Shown here in pieces: positions 50,083-59,785 of a DNA stretch of 64,000 nt. The stretch comes from Cellulomonas composti. Its GTDB lineage: Bacteria > Actinomycetota > Actinomycetes > Actinomycetales > Cellulomonadaceae. The stretch spans positions 62,001 through 126,000 of the forward strand of contig NZ_BJWG01000005.1 of assembly GCF_007990245.1 (NCBI RefSeq). The letters run 5' to 3'. A model generated the notes under the pieces. That model made no database searches, was not told the DNA's origin, and saw only the letters and a program-made list of their open reading frames with translations. Each line of letters begins with the position of its first letter. Position 1 is the first letter of the stretch. Made by a program: the position numbers and the translations under genes.

Positions 50083-51056
50083 AGCGCGTCCTCCTTCATG
50101 AGGCTGCGGACGTACGGCCAGCTGAGCACGACGGTGAGCGCGAGGACGAAGAGCGCGACTGCCGCCGCCCCGCCGAAGTCACCCTTGCCGATGCCCATCT
50201 GGTAGATGAAGTTGCCGAGAAGGTTCGTCTCGGAGACGGGCGCCCCGGACTGCTGCAGCAGGTTGATCTGCGCGAACACTCTCAGGTCCCAGATGATCTG
50301 CAGGAGCAGCACGATCGAGATCACCGGCCGGATCATCGGCAGCAGGATCCGCATCGTGATGTTCCAGGGGCCGGCGCCGTCGATGCGGGCGGCCTCGAGG
50401 ACCTCGTCGGGGACCGACGTCAGGCCCGCGTAGATCGACAGTGCGACGAACGGCACCGACATCCACACGATGATGACCGTCGCGACGAAGAAGAAGCTCC
50501 ACGGCTTGGCGAGCCATGAGAAGCCCTGGAAGAAGTCGAGGCCGATCGAGGTCAGGAACCAGTTGACGACACCGGTGCGGAAGTCGAACAGCCACTTGAA
50601 GACCGTGACGGCCGCGACCATCGGCATCGCCCAGGCGAGCAGGAGCGAGACCTGCAGGATGATCCGGACGACCTTGTTCACCGCGCGCATCAACAGCGCG
50701 AAGCCGAGTCCGAGGGCAACCGTGAGGAACGCGTTGACCAGGCAGAACGCGATCGAGCGGACCACGACGGCCCACAGGTCGGGGGCCGTGAAGACCCGGA
50801 CGAAGTTGTCGAGCCCGACGAAGACGGCCGGCTGACCGAACTGCTGCTCGAGGCCGTACTGGCGCATCGAGTTGAGGATCTGCCAGTAGATCGGGTATCC
50901 GAGGCCCAGCAGCAGGATGACCACCGCGGGGATCAGGAGCAGGTACGGGCTGGCCTTGAAGGTGCGGCGCGAGGGCACGGGGACCTGCGCGGCGGGCCCG
51001 GCCGCGGGGGCCGGCGACCCGCTCGAGGGCACGCCAAGGGCGACGTTCTGGGACAT
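50079..51056 (-). CDS. Carbohydrate ABC transporter permease (MalF type)
   Basis: A 325-residue permease with a Pro/Ala-rich cytoplasmic N-terminus, about six membrane helices, and the EAA motif LEAARIDGAGPWNITMRILL. It has the MalF-like order (first permease after the binding protein). Two strong hairpins separate it from the binding-protein gene and probably lower its expression relative to that gene. Confidence 0.93.
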   Translation of the reverse strand: MSQNVALGVPSSGSPAPAAGPAAQVPVPSRRTFKASPYLLLIPAVVILLLGLGYPIYWQILNSMRQYGLEQQFGQPAVFVGLDNFVRVFTAPDLWAVVVRSIAFCLVNAFLTVALGLGFALLMRAVNKVVRIILQVSLLLAWAMPMVAAVTVFKWLFDFRTGVVNWFLTSIGLDFFQGFSWLAKPWSFFFVATVIIVWMSVPFVALSIYAGLTSVPDEVLEAARIDGAGPWNITMRILLPMIRPVISIVLLLQIIWDLRVFAQINLLQQSGAPVSETNLLGNFIYQMGIGKGDFGGAAAVALFVLALTVVLSWPYVRSLMKEDAL

Positions 51057-51104
51057 GGGGGGGTTCTCTCTCCTGCGCTCGGCCGCAGCGGTGCGGCCGG
51101 GGCC

Positions 51105-51136
51105 CGTCCGCGGGGACCGTGCGGTCCCCGCGGACG
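51105..51136 (-). terminator. Strong intra-operon hairpin 1
   Basis: A perfect 14-bp stem (CGTCCGCGGGGACC and complement) with a GTGC loop between the binding-protein and permease genes. It may stop part of the transcripts or protect the upstream messenger from decay. Confidence 0.7.
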
Positions 51137-51185
51137 GAGGGGGTCAGGATCCGGATCAGGACCCTGTCCGGCAGGATCCCCGGGT

Positions 51186-51209
51186 GCCGGGGGCGCGAGC
51201 GCCCCCGGC
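51186..51209 (-). terminator. Strong intra-operon hairpin 2
   Basis: GCCGGGGGC paired to GCCCCCGGC with a six-base loop, 19 bases after the binding-protein stop. Confidence 0.65.
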
Positions 51210-51228
51210 GTGGGTGACGGGGCGGGCG

Positions 51229-52560
51229 TCAGCCCGCTGCGCCACCGTTGAGCATCGGCGTGAGCTTGGCGTCGTACTCGGTCGCCAGCGCCGCCACGTC
51301 GCCGCCGTCGGCGATCTTCTGGAAGAGCTCCTCGTAGACGAAGGCGCCCTCGATGGCCGCCCAGCCCGGCGCGGCCGGGGTGAGCTTGGAGTTCGCAGCC
51401 GTCTCGATCGCGGTCTGCGCGAACTTGTCGTCGCCGAGCGAGCTCACGTAGTTCTTGTTCGCCGGGCCGAGACCGTTCTTGCCCAGCAGCTCCTGGAACT
51501 CCTGCGTGAACATGATGCGCAGCAGGTTCTCCGCGAGCTCCGGGTGCTCCGACTTCGCCGAGATGGCGAGGTTCGAGCCACCCGCGAACACCGGCGCGAC
51601 GCCGCCGTCGACGCCCGGCAGGGCGAAGATGTCGAACTTGGTGTCGTCGGCCATGCCGTCGCGCACCTCGTCGCCGGCGTCGTTCGTCGTCATGTCACCG
51701 ATCGACCAGCGGGCCCAGCCCGGCGCCATGATGGTCGCGGCGGCCGGCGGCTCGCCGTTGGTGCCGTCGTTCAGGAAGTCCCAGTACGCCACGTCGCGCT
51801 GCTCGGAGGGCAGGTTGGACGCCGTCTTGTAGATCTCCTGCCACTGCTCGAGACCCTTGATGGTGTTGGGGTCCGAGAGCGTCGAGGTCCAGGTGGTGCC
51901 GTCCACCGTCGCGAGCTCGCCGCCGTTGGCGAAGACCCACGAGATGCCGTTGCGCCAGTCCTGGCCGCCCATCGCGAAGCCCGACTGCGTGTCGGTCCGG
52001 AGCTTGGCGACCGACTCGCTGAACTCGGAGAGCGTCTTGGGCGCCTCGAGGCCGGCGGCCGTCCAGATGTCCTTGCGGTAGAACATGTAGCGCGAGCCGA
52101 AGTAGTAGGGCACCGCGTAGACCTTGCCGTCGACCGTGCCCGCGTCCACGAAGGACTGCAGCAGGTTCTCGCCGCCGAGCTCCTCGTAGATCGGGGTCAG
52201 GTCGCGGAACGCACCGACGGTCGTGAAGGTCGGCGACTGGGTGTTGCCGATCTCGACGACGTCGGGGGTGTTGGCGGCGTCGGGCAGCGCGGTCGTCAGC
52301 TTGGTGATGAGGTCGCCCCAGGAGACCTCCTCGATCTTGAGCGTCGAACCGGGGTTCTCGGCCGCGAACGTCGTCGTCAGGTAGTCACCGACGGCGGGGA
52401 TCGTGTCGGGCGTCAGCCAGAGGGTGATCTCGGCGGCCTCAGGGGCGGCGGAGGTCTCACCGCCGGCCGTGGGCGTCTCCGACGGCGTGTCGTCGCCGCT
52501 GCACGCGGTGAGCGTGAGCGCCGCCACCACACCGAGGGCCGCGAAACGTAGGATCTTCAC
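51229..52560 (-). CDS. Sugar-binding lipoprotein of an ABC transporter
   Basis: A 443-residue extracytoplasmic solute-binding protein. The signal KILRFAALGVVAALTLTAC ends in a lipobox with the lipid Cys at about residue 20, followed by a Thr/Ser/Pro spacer. The mature part shows the family pattern ITLWLTPDTIPAVGDYLTTT, PDVVEIGNTQSPTF, and VYAVPYYFGSRYMFYRKDIW. With the ROK kinase and nagB in the operon, an amino sugar or chitin oligosaccharide is the likely ligand. GTG 52560 has AGGAGG nine bases upstream. Confidence 0.93.
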   Translation of the reverse strand: MKILRFAALGVVAALTLTACSGDDTPSETPTAGGETSAAPEAAEITLWLTPDTIPAVGDYLTTTFAAENPGSTLKIEEVSWGDLITKLTTALPDAANTPDVVEIGNTQSPTFTTVGAFRDLTPIYEELGGENLLQSFVDAGTVDGKVYAVPYYFGSRYMFYRKDIWTAAGLEAPKTLSEFSESVAKLRTDTQSGFAMGGQDWRNGISWVFANGGELATVDGTTWTSTLSDPNTIKGLEQWQEIYKTASNLPSEQRDVAYWDFLNDGTNGEPPAAATIMAPGWARWSIGDMTTNDAGDEVRDGMADDTKFDIFALPGVDGGVAPVFAGGSNLAISAKSEHPELAENLLRIMFTQEFQELLGKNGLGPANKNYVSSLGDDKFAQTAIETAANSKLTPAAPGWAAIEGAFVYEELFQKIADGGDVAALATEYDAKLTPMLNGGAAG

Positions 52561-52646
52561 GTTGGGGTTCCTCCTGTGAGCGAGGCGAACGCCGGATGGC
52601 GGTCGCCGGGTGGTGCTTCGACCTGCAAGGGGGCGGCTCGGGGTCG

Positions 52647-53825
52647 TCACGTGACCCCGAGCTGCCCTGACAGGACCAGGACTGCCGCACCGGCCAGTAC
52701 CCCGTCCTCGTCGAGCGAGCCCATCCGCATCGTCAGCTCGTGCCCGATGACGGGCATGGTCCGCGCGCGGATGGTGGTGAGCGCCGCTTCGAGCAAGGGG
52801 CCGTCCAGCAGCTCCGGCGGGCCGGAGAGCAGGACCTCCTCGAGGTCGAGCGTGCTGACGACGGGTGCCAGGCTGATGCCGAGCAACCGTCCGACCGACG
52901 CCAGGGCGGCGTCGGAGTCCTGGGGGTCGAGACCGGCGATGCGACGGCGCAGGGCCGGCACGCTCAGCACGGTCTCGAGGCAGCCCCTGCGTCCGCAGGC
53001 GCACGGGTAGGGCGTCTCGCCCGCGGTCTCGTCGTCGACGACCGTGACGTGGCCGATCTCGCCGGCCGCGTTGTGGCGGCCCGAGACGAGCGCGCCGTCC
53101 ACGACGACGCCCGAGCCGACACCCTGGCCGACCGTCACGACGATCGCGCCCGAACCGGACGCGGTGCCGTACGTGAACTCGCCGAGCGCACGCGTGTTGG
53201 CGTCGTTCGCGACGTGCACCGGCACGCCGAGCCGCCGCTCGAACAGGGCGCTCAGCGGCAGGTCGGACCAGCCGAGGTTGGGGGCCGCGACGACGCGGCC
53301 GTCGGTGTCGATGACGCCGGGCGACGCGATGCCGACGCCGAGCACGGGATGCTGCGCGTCCGCGAGGAGCTGGCGGCACAGCGTCTCGAGCAGGTCGACC
53401 GCCGCGTCCCCCGTCACACCGTCGAGCGGCGCCTCGCGCCGCGAGACCACCTCCCCGACGAGCGAGACGACGGCACCCTGCATCCGCGTGTCGTCGGCGA
53501 GGTCGACGGCGACCACCTGGAACGACTCGGTGCGCATCGCGACGAACGTCGCCGGCTTGCCGACCTTGCCCTCGGCACGGATGCCGAGCTCCTCGACGAG
53601 GCCCTCGGCCATGAGGTCTGCCACGAGGCCCGAGACGGTCACCCGGGTCAGCGACGTGGAGCGCGCGATGTCGGCACGGGACGAGGCACCCTCGTGGAAC
53701 AGGTGCGCCAGGACGAGCGAGCGGTTGTGCGCCCGAGCGTGCTCGGGCAGCGCCTTCGCCGTGGGCCGCAGGGCCCGGCGGGGTGCTCCGGCACGCATCG
53801 CGGCGGGGCTCGTCGTCGTGGTCAC
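52647..53825 (-). CDS. ROK family transcriptional regulator (NagC/XylR type)
   Basis: A 392-residue repressor. An N-terminal winged helix (NRSLVLAHLFHEGASSRADI, then ARSTSLTRVTVSGLVADLM) is followed by a ROK sugar-binding domain with DANTRALGEFTYG and the zinc motif CACGRRGC. It should release DNA when an amino sugar or its phosphate binds. GTG 53825 starts directly after an AT-rich dyad; ATG 53798 is an alternative. It is the first gene of the operon and likely controls itself and the transporter. Confidence 0.9.
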   Translation of the reverse strand: MTTTTSPAAMRAGAPRRALRPTAKALPEHARAHNRSLVLAHLFHEGASSRADIARSTSLTRVTVSGLVADLMAEGLVEELGIRAEGKVGKPATFVAMRTESFQVVAVDLADDTRMQGAVVSLVGEVVSRREAPLDGVTGDAAVDLLETLCRQLLADAQHPVLGVGIASPGVIDTDGRVVAAPNLGWSDLPLSALFERRLGVPVHVANDANTRALGEFTYGTASGSGAIVVTVGQGVGSGVVVDGALVSGRHNAAGEIGHVTVVDDETAGETPYPCACGRRGCLETVLSVPALRRRIAGLDPQDSDAALASVGRLLGISLAPVVSTLDLEEVLLSGPPELLDGPLLEAALTTIRARTMPVIGHELTMRMGSLDEDGVLAGAAVLVLSGQLGVT

Positions 53826-53858
53826 GTTTGTTAGTAGAACTTCCTTATTAATCAAAGT
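53826..53858. promoter_or_regulatory. Candidate ROK operator and operon promoter
   Basis: An AT-rich island (GTTTGTTAGTAG, 8 bases, then TATTAATCAAAG on the plus strand) with imperfect dyad symmetry. On the minus strand TTGACT (53858-53863) and a TCTACT about 17 bases later could be -35 and -10, giving a start near the GTG. The symmetry resembles ROK operators with TTTG/CAAA ends. Confidence 0.55.
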
Positions 53859-53984
53859 CAACCCCGATCTGTGACCGTGACCACATCGTGACCATCCGTT
53901 CACCCGGACGAATCGCGGCACCCGCGCATCCGCGCACCCGCACCGTCGGAAACGTCGTGCGAGCGCGACGCCGTACCTGTCACG

Positions 53985-55223
53985 ATGCACGCCGTGAGCA
54001 GCGCCGACACGTCCACGCCCCCTGCCGACACACCCACCGCCCCCGCCGAGCCCGTCGGCGGGGCCCCCACCTGGGACCTCCTCGAGATCCCGACGGGGCC
54101 GGGCACGCCGTTCGACGACCCGCAGGTCGCCTGGGGCCAGGCGGGCCTCTCGGCGGTGCAGTGGGAGGTCGAGCAGGACTCGCGCGGGTACGTCGACCAC
54201 TGGGCTCCGCTGCCCGTATGGGTCGGGATCCTGCGCGACGACTCCTACGAGCGGCGGGTGCTGCGGGTCGCCGTGCGCTCCGGCACCGGTCCCACCCCCA
54301 CGGCGGACGACGTGATCGGCGCCGCCGTGACCTTCCTGCCCCGGCACGACAACACCCGCACGGCGTCGGTGTATGCACTCGTCCGACCGGCGGCGCGCGG
54401 TCACGGCCTGGGCGCCGCGCTGCTCGCGGACGGCGAGGCGATCGCCGCCCGCGAGGGCAGGACCACCGTCATCGCCCAGTCGGCCGCCGAGCCGGAGCCG
54501 CCCACGGGGCCTGGTGCCGTCGTGCCCTCGACCGGCAGCGGCCGGGTGGGCGCGACGACGCCCGCCGCGCGCCTGGCCCGGCGGCGCGGGTACACGCTCG
54601 AGCAGGTCGCCCGCTCGTCGTGCCTGCGCCTGCCCGTTCCCGACGAGACGTTCGCACGCCTCGACGCGCAGGTCACGGCCGCGCGTGACGCCGACGCGTA
54701 CACAGTGCACACGTGGTGGCACACGGTCCCCGAGGAGTGGCACGAGCAGCTCGCGGTCCTGTTCGGCCGGATGTCCACCGACGCCCCCACGGGTGGGCTC
54801 GACGTCGACGAGGCGGCCTGGGACGCCGCGCGCGTACAGGCCCACCTCGCGGCGCACGACGATCAGCGCCAGATCCTGCTGTTCTCCGTCGCGGAGCACC
54901 GGTCGACCGGCACGCTCGCGGCGTTCACCATCCTGCAGCTGCCCGACTTCGAGAACATCCCGTTCGCGTTCCAGCAGGACACGCTCGTCCTGCGCGAGCA
55001 CCGGGGCCGGCGGCTGGGCCTGCGGATCAAGCTCGCCAACCTGCGCGAGGCCGTCCGGCGCCGCCCGTACCTCGAGCGCGTGCACACCGTGAACGCCGAC
55101 GAGAACGCGCCGATGCTCGCGATCAACGTCGCGATGGGCTTCGCGCCCGACGGCTCGATGGGGATCTGGCAGCGCCACCTGCCGCCCGGTGGTCCTGTGC
55201 AGCCGCCCGGCGGGTCGCACTAG
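53985..55223 (+). CDS. Tandem GNAT acetyltransferase
   Basis: A 412-residue protein with two GNAT folds. The first (about residues 40-200) has [19 protein letters not shown], matching the acetyl-CoA loop RxxGxG/A; the second (about 225-395) has [20 protein letters not shown]. Acceptor is unknown; such double-GNAT proteins in Actinobacteria often act on small amines or antibiotics. ATG 53985 or GTG 53997 could be the start, and no clear ribosome binding site precedes either. Confidence 0.85.
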   Translation: MHAVSSADTSTPPADTPTAPAEPVGGAPTWDLLEIPTGPGTPFDDPQVAWGQAGLSAVQWEVEQDSRGYVDHWAPLPVWVGILRDDSYERRVLRVAVRSGTGPTPTADDVIGAAVTFLPRHDNTRTASVYALVRPAARGHGLGAALLADGEAIAAREGRTTVIAQSAAEPEPPTGPGAVVPSTGSGRVGATTPAARLARRRGYTLEQVARSSCLRLPVPDETFARLDAQVTAARDADAYTVHTWWHTVPEEWHEQLAVLFGRMSTDAPTGGLDVDEAAWDAARVQAHLAAHDDQRQILLFSVAEHRSTGTLAAFTILQLPDFENIPFAFQQDTLVLREHRGRRLGLRIKLANLREAVRRRPYLERVHTVNADENAPMLAINVAMGFAPDGSMGIWQRHLPPGGPVQPPGGSH

Positions 55224-55268
55224 GTTGGACCTCGGCCGCGCGCAGCGGCCCCGCCCGGCGCCGTCGTC

Positions 55269-55312
55269 GGGAACCACCGCGGAACCATCGCGGAACCATC
55301 GCTGAACGACCG
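55269..55312 (+). repeat. 11-bp repeats in the pgi leader
   Basis: Four head-to-tail units resembling CGGAACCATCG; the second and third are identical, the outer two have two to three changes. The 11-bp period equals about one DNA turn. Located just upstream of the pgi ribosome binding site. Confidence 0.8.
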
Positions 55313-55333
55313 CCGCCCCGGAGGGAACCACAC

Positions 55334-57016
55334 GTGTCCACGCACCCGATCGACGCCACCACGACGAGCGCCTGGGAGGCGCTGTCCGAGCACGAGGCGG
55401 CGCTCACCCCCGACCTGCGCGGCTGGTTCGCCACCGATCCGGGCCGGGCCGAGCGCCTCACGCTGCAGCTCGCCGACCTGCACGTCGACCTGTCGAAGAA
55501 CCTCGTGACCGACGAGACGCTCGCGCTGCTGGTGCAGCTCGCCGAGCAGACCGGCGTCGCCGATCGGCTCGCGGCCATGCTGCGCGGTGACCACATCAAC
55601 GTGACCGAGGACCGCGCGGTCCTGCACACCGCGCTGCGGCGGCCGGCGGGGGCCTCCCCCGCGCTCGTCGTCGACGGGCAGGACGTGGACGGTGACGTCC
55701 AGGCGGAGCTCGCGAAGATGTCGGCGTTCGCGGACAAGGTGCGCTCGGGCGAGTGGACCGGCGTGACGGGCGAGCGCGTGCGCACGGTCGTGAACATCGG
55801 CATCGGCGGTTCCGACCTCGGCCCCGTGATGGTCTACGAGGCCCTCAAGCCGTACGTGCAGGACGGCCTGGAGGTGCGGTTCGTCTCCAACATCGACCCC
55901 GCCGACCTCGCCGAGAAGGTCAAGGACCTCGACCCGACGACGACGCTGTTCATCGTCGCGTCCAAGACCTTCGGGACGCTCGAGACGCTGACCAACGCCC
56001 GTCTGGCGCGCACGTGGCTGTGGGAGCGGCTCGTGGCCGCGGGCGCGATCGCGGACGACGACGACGCGCGCACCGCCGCCGTCGCGAAGCACTTCGTCGC
56101 GGTCTCGACCGCGCTGGACAAGGTCGCGGCGTTCGGCATCGACCCGACCAACGCGTTCGGGTTCTGGGACTGGGTCGGCGGCCGGTACTCGGTGGACTCG
56201 ACGATCGGCACGTCCATCGCGATCGCGATCGGGCCGGACGGCTTCCGCGACTTCCTCGCGGGCTTCCACGCGGTCGACGAGCACGTCGCGACCACGCCGT
56301 TCGAGCGCAACGTGCCCGTCCTGATGGGCCTGCTCAACGTCTGGTACGTCAACTTCCTCGGCGCCCACACGCACGCCGTGCTGCCCTACGCGCAGTACCT
56401 GCACCGGTTCCCGGCGTACCTGCAGCAGCTCACGATGGAGTCGAACGGCAAGTCCGTGCGCTGGGACGGCACGCCGGTCACCACGCAGACGGGCGAGGTG
56501 TTCTGGGGCGAGCCCGGCACCAACGGGCAGCACGCGTTCTACCAGCTCATCCACCAGGGCACGCGCCTGATCCCGGCGGACTTCATCGCGGTCGCCAACC
56601 CCGCGCACCCGCTGCAGGACGGCGGCGTCGACGTGCACGGCCTGTTCCTGGCCAACTTCTTCGCGCAGACCAAGGCGCTCGCGTTCGGCAAGACGGCCGA
56701 CGAGGTGCGCGCCGAGGGCACGGCCGAGGACATCGTCCCGGCCCGCGTCTTCACCGGGAACCGGCCGACGACGTCGATCCTCGCCGCCGCGCTCACGCCG
56801 TCCGTCGTCGGGCAGCTCATCGCGCTCTACGAGCACATCACGTTCGTCCAGGGCGCGGTGTGGGGCATCGACTCCTACGACCAGTGGGGGGTCGAGCTGG
56901 GCAAGAAGCTCGCGCTCGAGATCGCGCCCGCGGTCCAGGGCGACGCCGCCGCGCTCGCGGCGCAGGACCCCTCGACGCGGTCCCTCATCGCGACGTACCT
57001 GGAGCTGCGCTCCTGA
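55334..57016 (+). CDS. pgi: Glucose-6-phosphate isomerase
   Basis: Interconverts glucose 6-phosphate and fructose 6-phosphate, the step that connects the nagB product to glycolysis. The 560-residue protein has [40 protein letters not shown] and [10 protein letters not shown], all diagnostic. GTG 55334 is preceded by GGAGGGAA. It lies downstream of 11-bp repeats and is convergent with the nitrite reductase gene. Confidence 0.96.
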   Translation: MSTHPIDATTTSAWEALSEHEAALTPDLRGWFATDPGRAERLTLQLADLHVDLSKNLVTDETLALLVQLAEQTGVADRLAAMLRGDHINVTEDRAVLHTALRRPAGASPALVVDGQDVDGDVQAELAKMSAFADKVRSGEWTGVTGERVRTVVNIGIGGSDLGPVMVYEALKPYVQDGLEVRFVSNIDPADLAEKVKDLDPTTTLFIVASKTFGTLETLTNARLARTWLWERLVAAGAIADDDDARTAAVAKHFVAVSTALDKVAAFGIDPTNAFGFWDWVGGRYSVDSTIGTSIAIAIGPDGFRDFLAGFHAVDEHVATTPFERNVPVLMGLLNVWYVNFLGAHTHAVLPYAQYLHRFPAYLQQLTMESNGKSVRWDGTPVTTQTGEVFWGEPGTNGQHAFYQLIHQGTRLIPADFIAVANPAHPLQDGGVDVHGLFLANFFAQTKALAFGKTADEVRAEGTAEDIVPARVFTGNRPTTSILAAALTPSVVGQLIALYEHITFVQGAVWGIDSYDQWGVELGKKLALEIAPAVQGDAAALAAQDPSTRSLIATYLELRS

Positions 57017-57031
57017 CAGCGCCCGGCCGAT

Positions 57032-57077
57032 GACGCCGGCGGGTGCGGGCGCACGACCGCCCTCACCCGCCGGCGTC
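57032..57077. terminator. Bidirectional hairpin between pgi and the nitrite reductase gene
   Basis: A 14-bp perfect stem (GACGCCGGCGGGTG and complement) with an 18-base loop between two gene ends facing each other. Confidence 0.7.
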
Positions 57078-57079
57078 GG

Positions 57080-59785
57080 TCACGGTGCGACCAGCACCCG
57101 GCCCACTCCTCCCTTCTCGGCGTCGGACATCACGTGCGTCACGAACGAGTAGGTGCCCGCGGCCGGGAAGGTCAGCTCGACGAACCCGCCCTCGGCCGGT
57201 TGCAGGGCCAGCACCTGCGAACCGCCCGAACCGGTCGAGCCGCCGTCCCGCAGCGTGTAGTCGCCCTCGCGGAAGACGGTGTCGAACTGGCCGCCGACGA
57301 CGTGGAACGCGCTCGGCCGGTTGGGACCGGCGTCGAGCACCCAGAACCGGACCCGCTCACCGGCGACCGCGGTCAACGGCCGGTCGCGGTACTGGTTCGC
57401 GTACCCGTTGAACACCACGAGGTCGGGGACCTCGCCGGCGACCTTTGCGGCGTCGACCTCGCCGCCCTGCGCCCCGAGGTACAGCTCGTGCTGGACGACC
57501 ACGAACTGCCGATCGACCTCGGGCAGGCCGTCCGGTTCGATCACGACCGCACCGAGCATGCCGTTGGCGATGTGCACCGACATCGGCATCGTGGAGCAGT
57601 GGTACATCCAGATGCCCGAGCGCGTGGCGGTGAACCGGTAGGTCAGCGTCTCGCCCGGCGCGATGGTGCGCATGACGTCGTCGGGGGCGAGCGCGCCGGC
57701 GTGGAAGTCGATCGAGTGGCCGATCGAGCCGTCGTTGACCAGCGTCACGACGAACGTGTCCCCGACCCGGCCGTGCAGCACGGGCCCGGGCGCCTGCCCG
57801 CCGAACGTCCACAGCCGCTGCGTGACGCCGGGCGCGACCTCGCGCACCACCTCCTGCACCGTCAGCGTGATGCGGTGCGTCACGGGGCCGTCGTCCGCAG
57901 GCAGCGGGTCGAGCGCCGCGTCGCGTGCGACGAACGAGGCATCGGGCTCGGCCATGAGGTCCAGATCCTGCGCGGCCGAGGGCGTGCTCGCGTCCGTCGT
58001 CGGGTCCATGTGGTGCGCGTGCTCGTCTGCGGCCGTCGGGTCGGCGCTCGGGTCGGCGCTGGTAGCCGCGGCTGCCTCGACGGCGTCACCCGTCGCGACG
58101 ATCTGGAGCGTCATGCCCATCAGCCGGTGACCCGCGACCGAGCACCAGGCGTCGAGGTCGGCGCCGACGACGCCGACGTCCACCTCCGCGACCTCGTCCG
58201 GCGCGAGACGCCCGGAGGTCGCGCCGGTCTCGACGACGAGGTCGTGCACGTCGGTGTCGGCGTTGGTCACCCGGATCACGAGCCGGTCGCCCGCGGGCAC
58301 CTCGATGCGCGCGGGCGAGAACCGCATGTCCTGCGCCTGCACGTCGACGGTCGTCGTGCGACCCGTCGCCACGACCCCGTCGCTCGCGTCGGCCGTCGCG
58401 AGCCCGGCCGCGGCCGGGTCGGCGACCACTCCGAGCACGACGGCGAGCGCGAGCGCCCCGACGCCGACCGCGAGCGCGCCCGACGTCGCGGGTCGCCGGG
58501 TCGAGCTGGCGTCCGCGGGCACGGGCGTGCGACGAGCCCGGCCGGCGATCAGCACCGCGCGCACGGCGAGCACGAGGAACGCCGCCAACGCGCCGAGCAC
58601 GACGAGCGAGACGACGACCCGCACCGTGCTCGGCACGGGCGCGCAGAACAGCAGCAACCCGCCGTTGACGAGCACGAGCCGCACGACGGCCCCGCGGTCG
58701 AGCTCGGCCGCCGTGCGTCGCGAGACCGCCGGTCCGCCGCCGAGCACGACCGGCAGCAGGTGGCACAACGAGGCGACCAGCACCTGTGCCGCGAAGCCGA
58801 CCGCGAACGGCGCGACGAGCCCGCGCACCCGGTCCGCGGCGACGTCCCAGCCCGGTGCGGCGGCGACCACGGCACCGAACGCGAGCACCGAGCCGACGAA
58901 CCACGTGAGCGACGCCGCGAGCGCGGCCGGCGCGTACACCGGCGGGACGTGGACCGGTGCGGTCCGCGGCACGAAGTCGCGTGCGGCGTTCGCGGCCACG
59001 ACGGGGGCGGCCGCCCGGCGCTGACGCCACATCGAGGCGCCGACGAGGGCCGCACCCCCGGCGATCACGACGCAGCCGACGGGCACGAGAGCGCGCAGGC
59101 CCGTCGCGACGGCGACGACGATCACACCGAGCCCGGCCAGCACCACGAGCAACGACCGGCGCCCCGCTGCCTCGTCGGACGGCTCGATGCGCGCGTGCTG
59201 CACCGTGGGCCACAGCACCTGCAGCGTGCCGAGCACGGTCGTCGCGACCCAGCCGACGAGCGTGATCACGACGTGCGCGACGTACAGGCGCCCGTGCAGC
59301 TCGTCGCCCATCGTGCCGCGCGCGAGGACCACGCCGCAGGCCACGCCCACGGGAAGCAGCGCACCCGCGACCACGTACCACCGCGCGAGCGGTGCGAACC
59401 GGGTCGGGAAGCCGCCGCGCAGCTGACGTCCGATGACGACGGCCTGCGTGCCGGCGACCGCGGCGACGAGGACCGCACCGGCCACGACGAGCCCGAGGTT
59501 CGGCACCGTGAGACCTGCGACGACGAGCAGCGCACCGGCCGTATGCGCGCCGATCCGCACCGTGAGCCCGCGCGGGCCACCCGGCGCCGGCCGGCGCAGC
59601 AGCGTGTCGGCGAAGTGCTGGCTCCACAGCAGGATGGCGGTGCTCACGGCGCCCAGCAGCAGCACGTGCACCATGAGCCACTGAGCCGCAGGGATCCAGC
59701 GATGGGCGATGGTCAACGCCACGGCGCCCGCGAGCCAGGCCAGTACGAGCGAGTTGGCCCGCAGGTGCCACGTCGCGCGCGTCAT
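57080..59785 (-). CDS. Membrane-cupredoxin-nitrite reductase fusion (NirK-like)
   Basis: A 901-residue fusion. Residues 1-455 hold about ten membrane helices. A plastocyanin-like cupredoxin (about 480-560) follows with His in VHDLVV and the type 1 copper Cys/His/Met in WCSVAGHRLMGM. A His-rich linker leads to a two-domain copper nitrite reductase part (about 630-901): SIDFHAGAL, MYHCSTMPMSVHIANGM with the type 1 ligands, and FHVVGGQFDTVF with the second type 2 His. Known NirK reduces nitrite to nitric oxide; the added cupredoxin could deliver electrons. ATG 59785 overlaps the preceding gene stop (ATGA). Confidence 0.88.
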   Translation of the reverse strand: MTRATWHLRANSLVLAWLAGAVALTIAHRWIPAAQWLMVHVLLLGAVSTAILLWSQHFADTLLRRPAPGGPRGLTVRIGAHTAGALLVVAGLTVPNLGLVVAGAVLVAAVAGTQAVVIGRQLRGGFPTRFAPLARWYVVAGALLPVGVACGVVLARGTMGDELHGRLYVAHVVITLVGWVATTVLGTLQVLWPTVQHARIEPSDEAAGRRSLLVVLAGLGVIVVAVATGLRALVPVGCVVIAGGAALVGASMWRQRRAAAPVVAANAARDFVPRTAPVHVPPVYAPAALAASLTWFVGSVLAFGAVVAAAPGWDVAADRVRGLVAPFAVGFAAQVLVASLCHLLPVVLGGGPAVSRRTAAELDRGAVVRLVLVNGGLLLFCAPVPSTVRVVVSLVVLGALAAFLVLAVRAVLIAGRARRTPVPADASSTRRPATSGALAVGVGALALAVVLGVVADPAAAGLATADASDGVVATGRTTTVDVQAQDMRFSPARIEVPAGDRLVIRVTNADTDVHDLVVETGATSGRLAPDEVAEVDVGVVGADLDAWCSVAGHRLMGMTLQIVATGDAVEAAAATSADPSADPTAADEHAHHMDPTTDASTPSAAQDLDLMAEPDASFVARDAALDPLPADDGPVTHRITLTVQEVVREVAPGVTQRLWTFGGQAPGPVLHGRVGDTFVVTLVNDGSIGHSIDFHAGALAPDDVMRTIAPGETLTYRFTATRSGIWMYHCSTMPMSVHIANGMLGAVVIEPDGLPEVDRQFVVVQHELYLGAQGGEVDAAKVAGEVPDLVVFNGYANQYRDRPLTAVAGERVRFWVLDAGPNRPSAFHVVGGQFDTVFREGDYTLRDGGSTGSGGSQVLALQPAEGGFVELTFPAAGTYSFVTHVMSDAEKGGVGRVLVAP

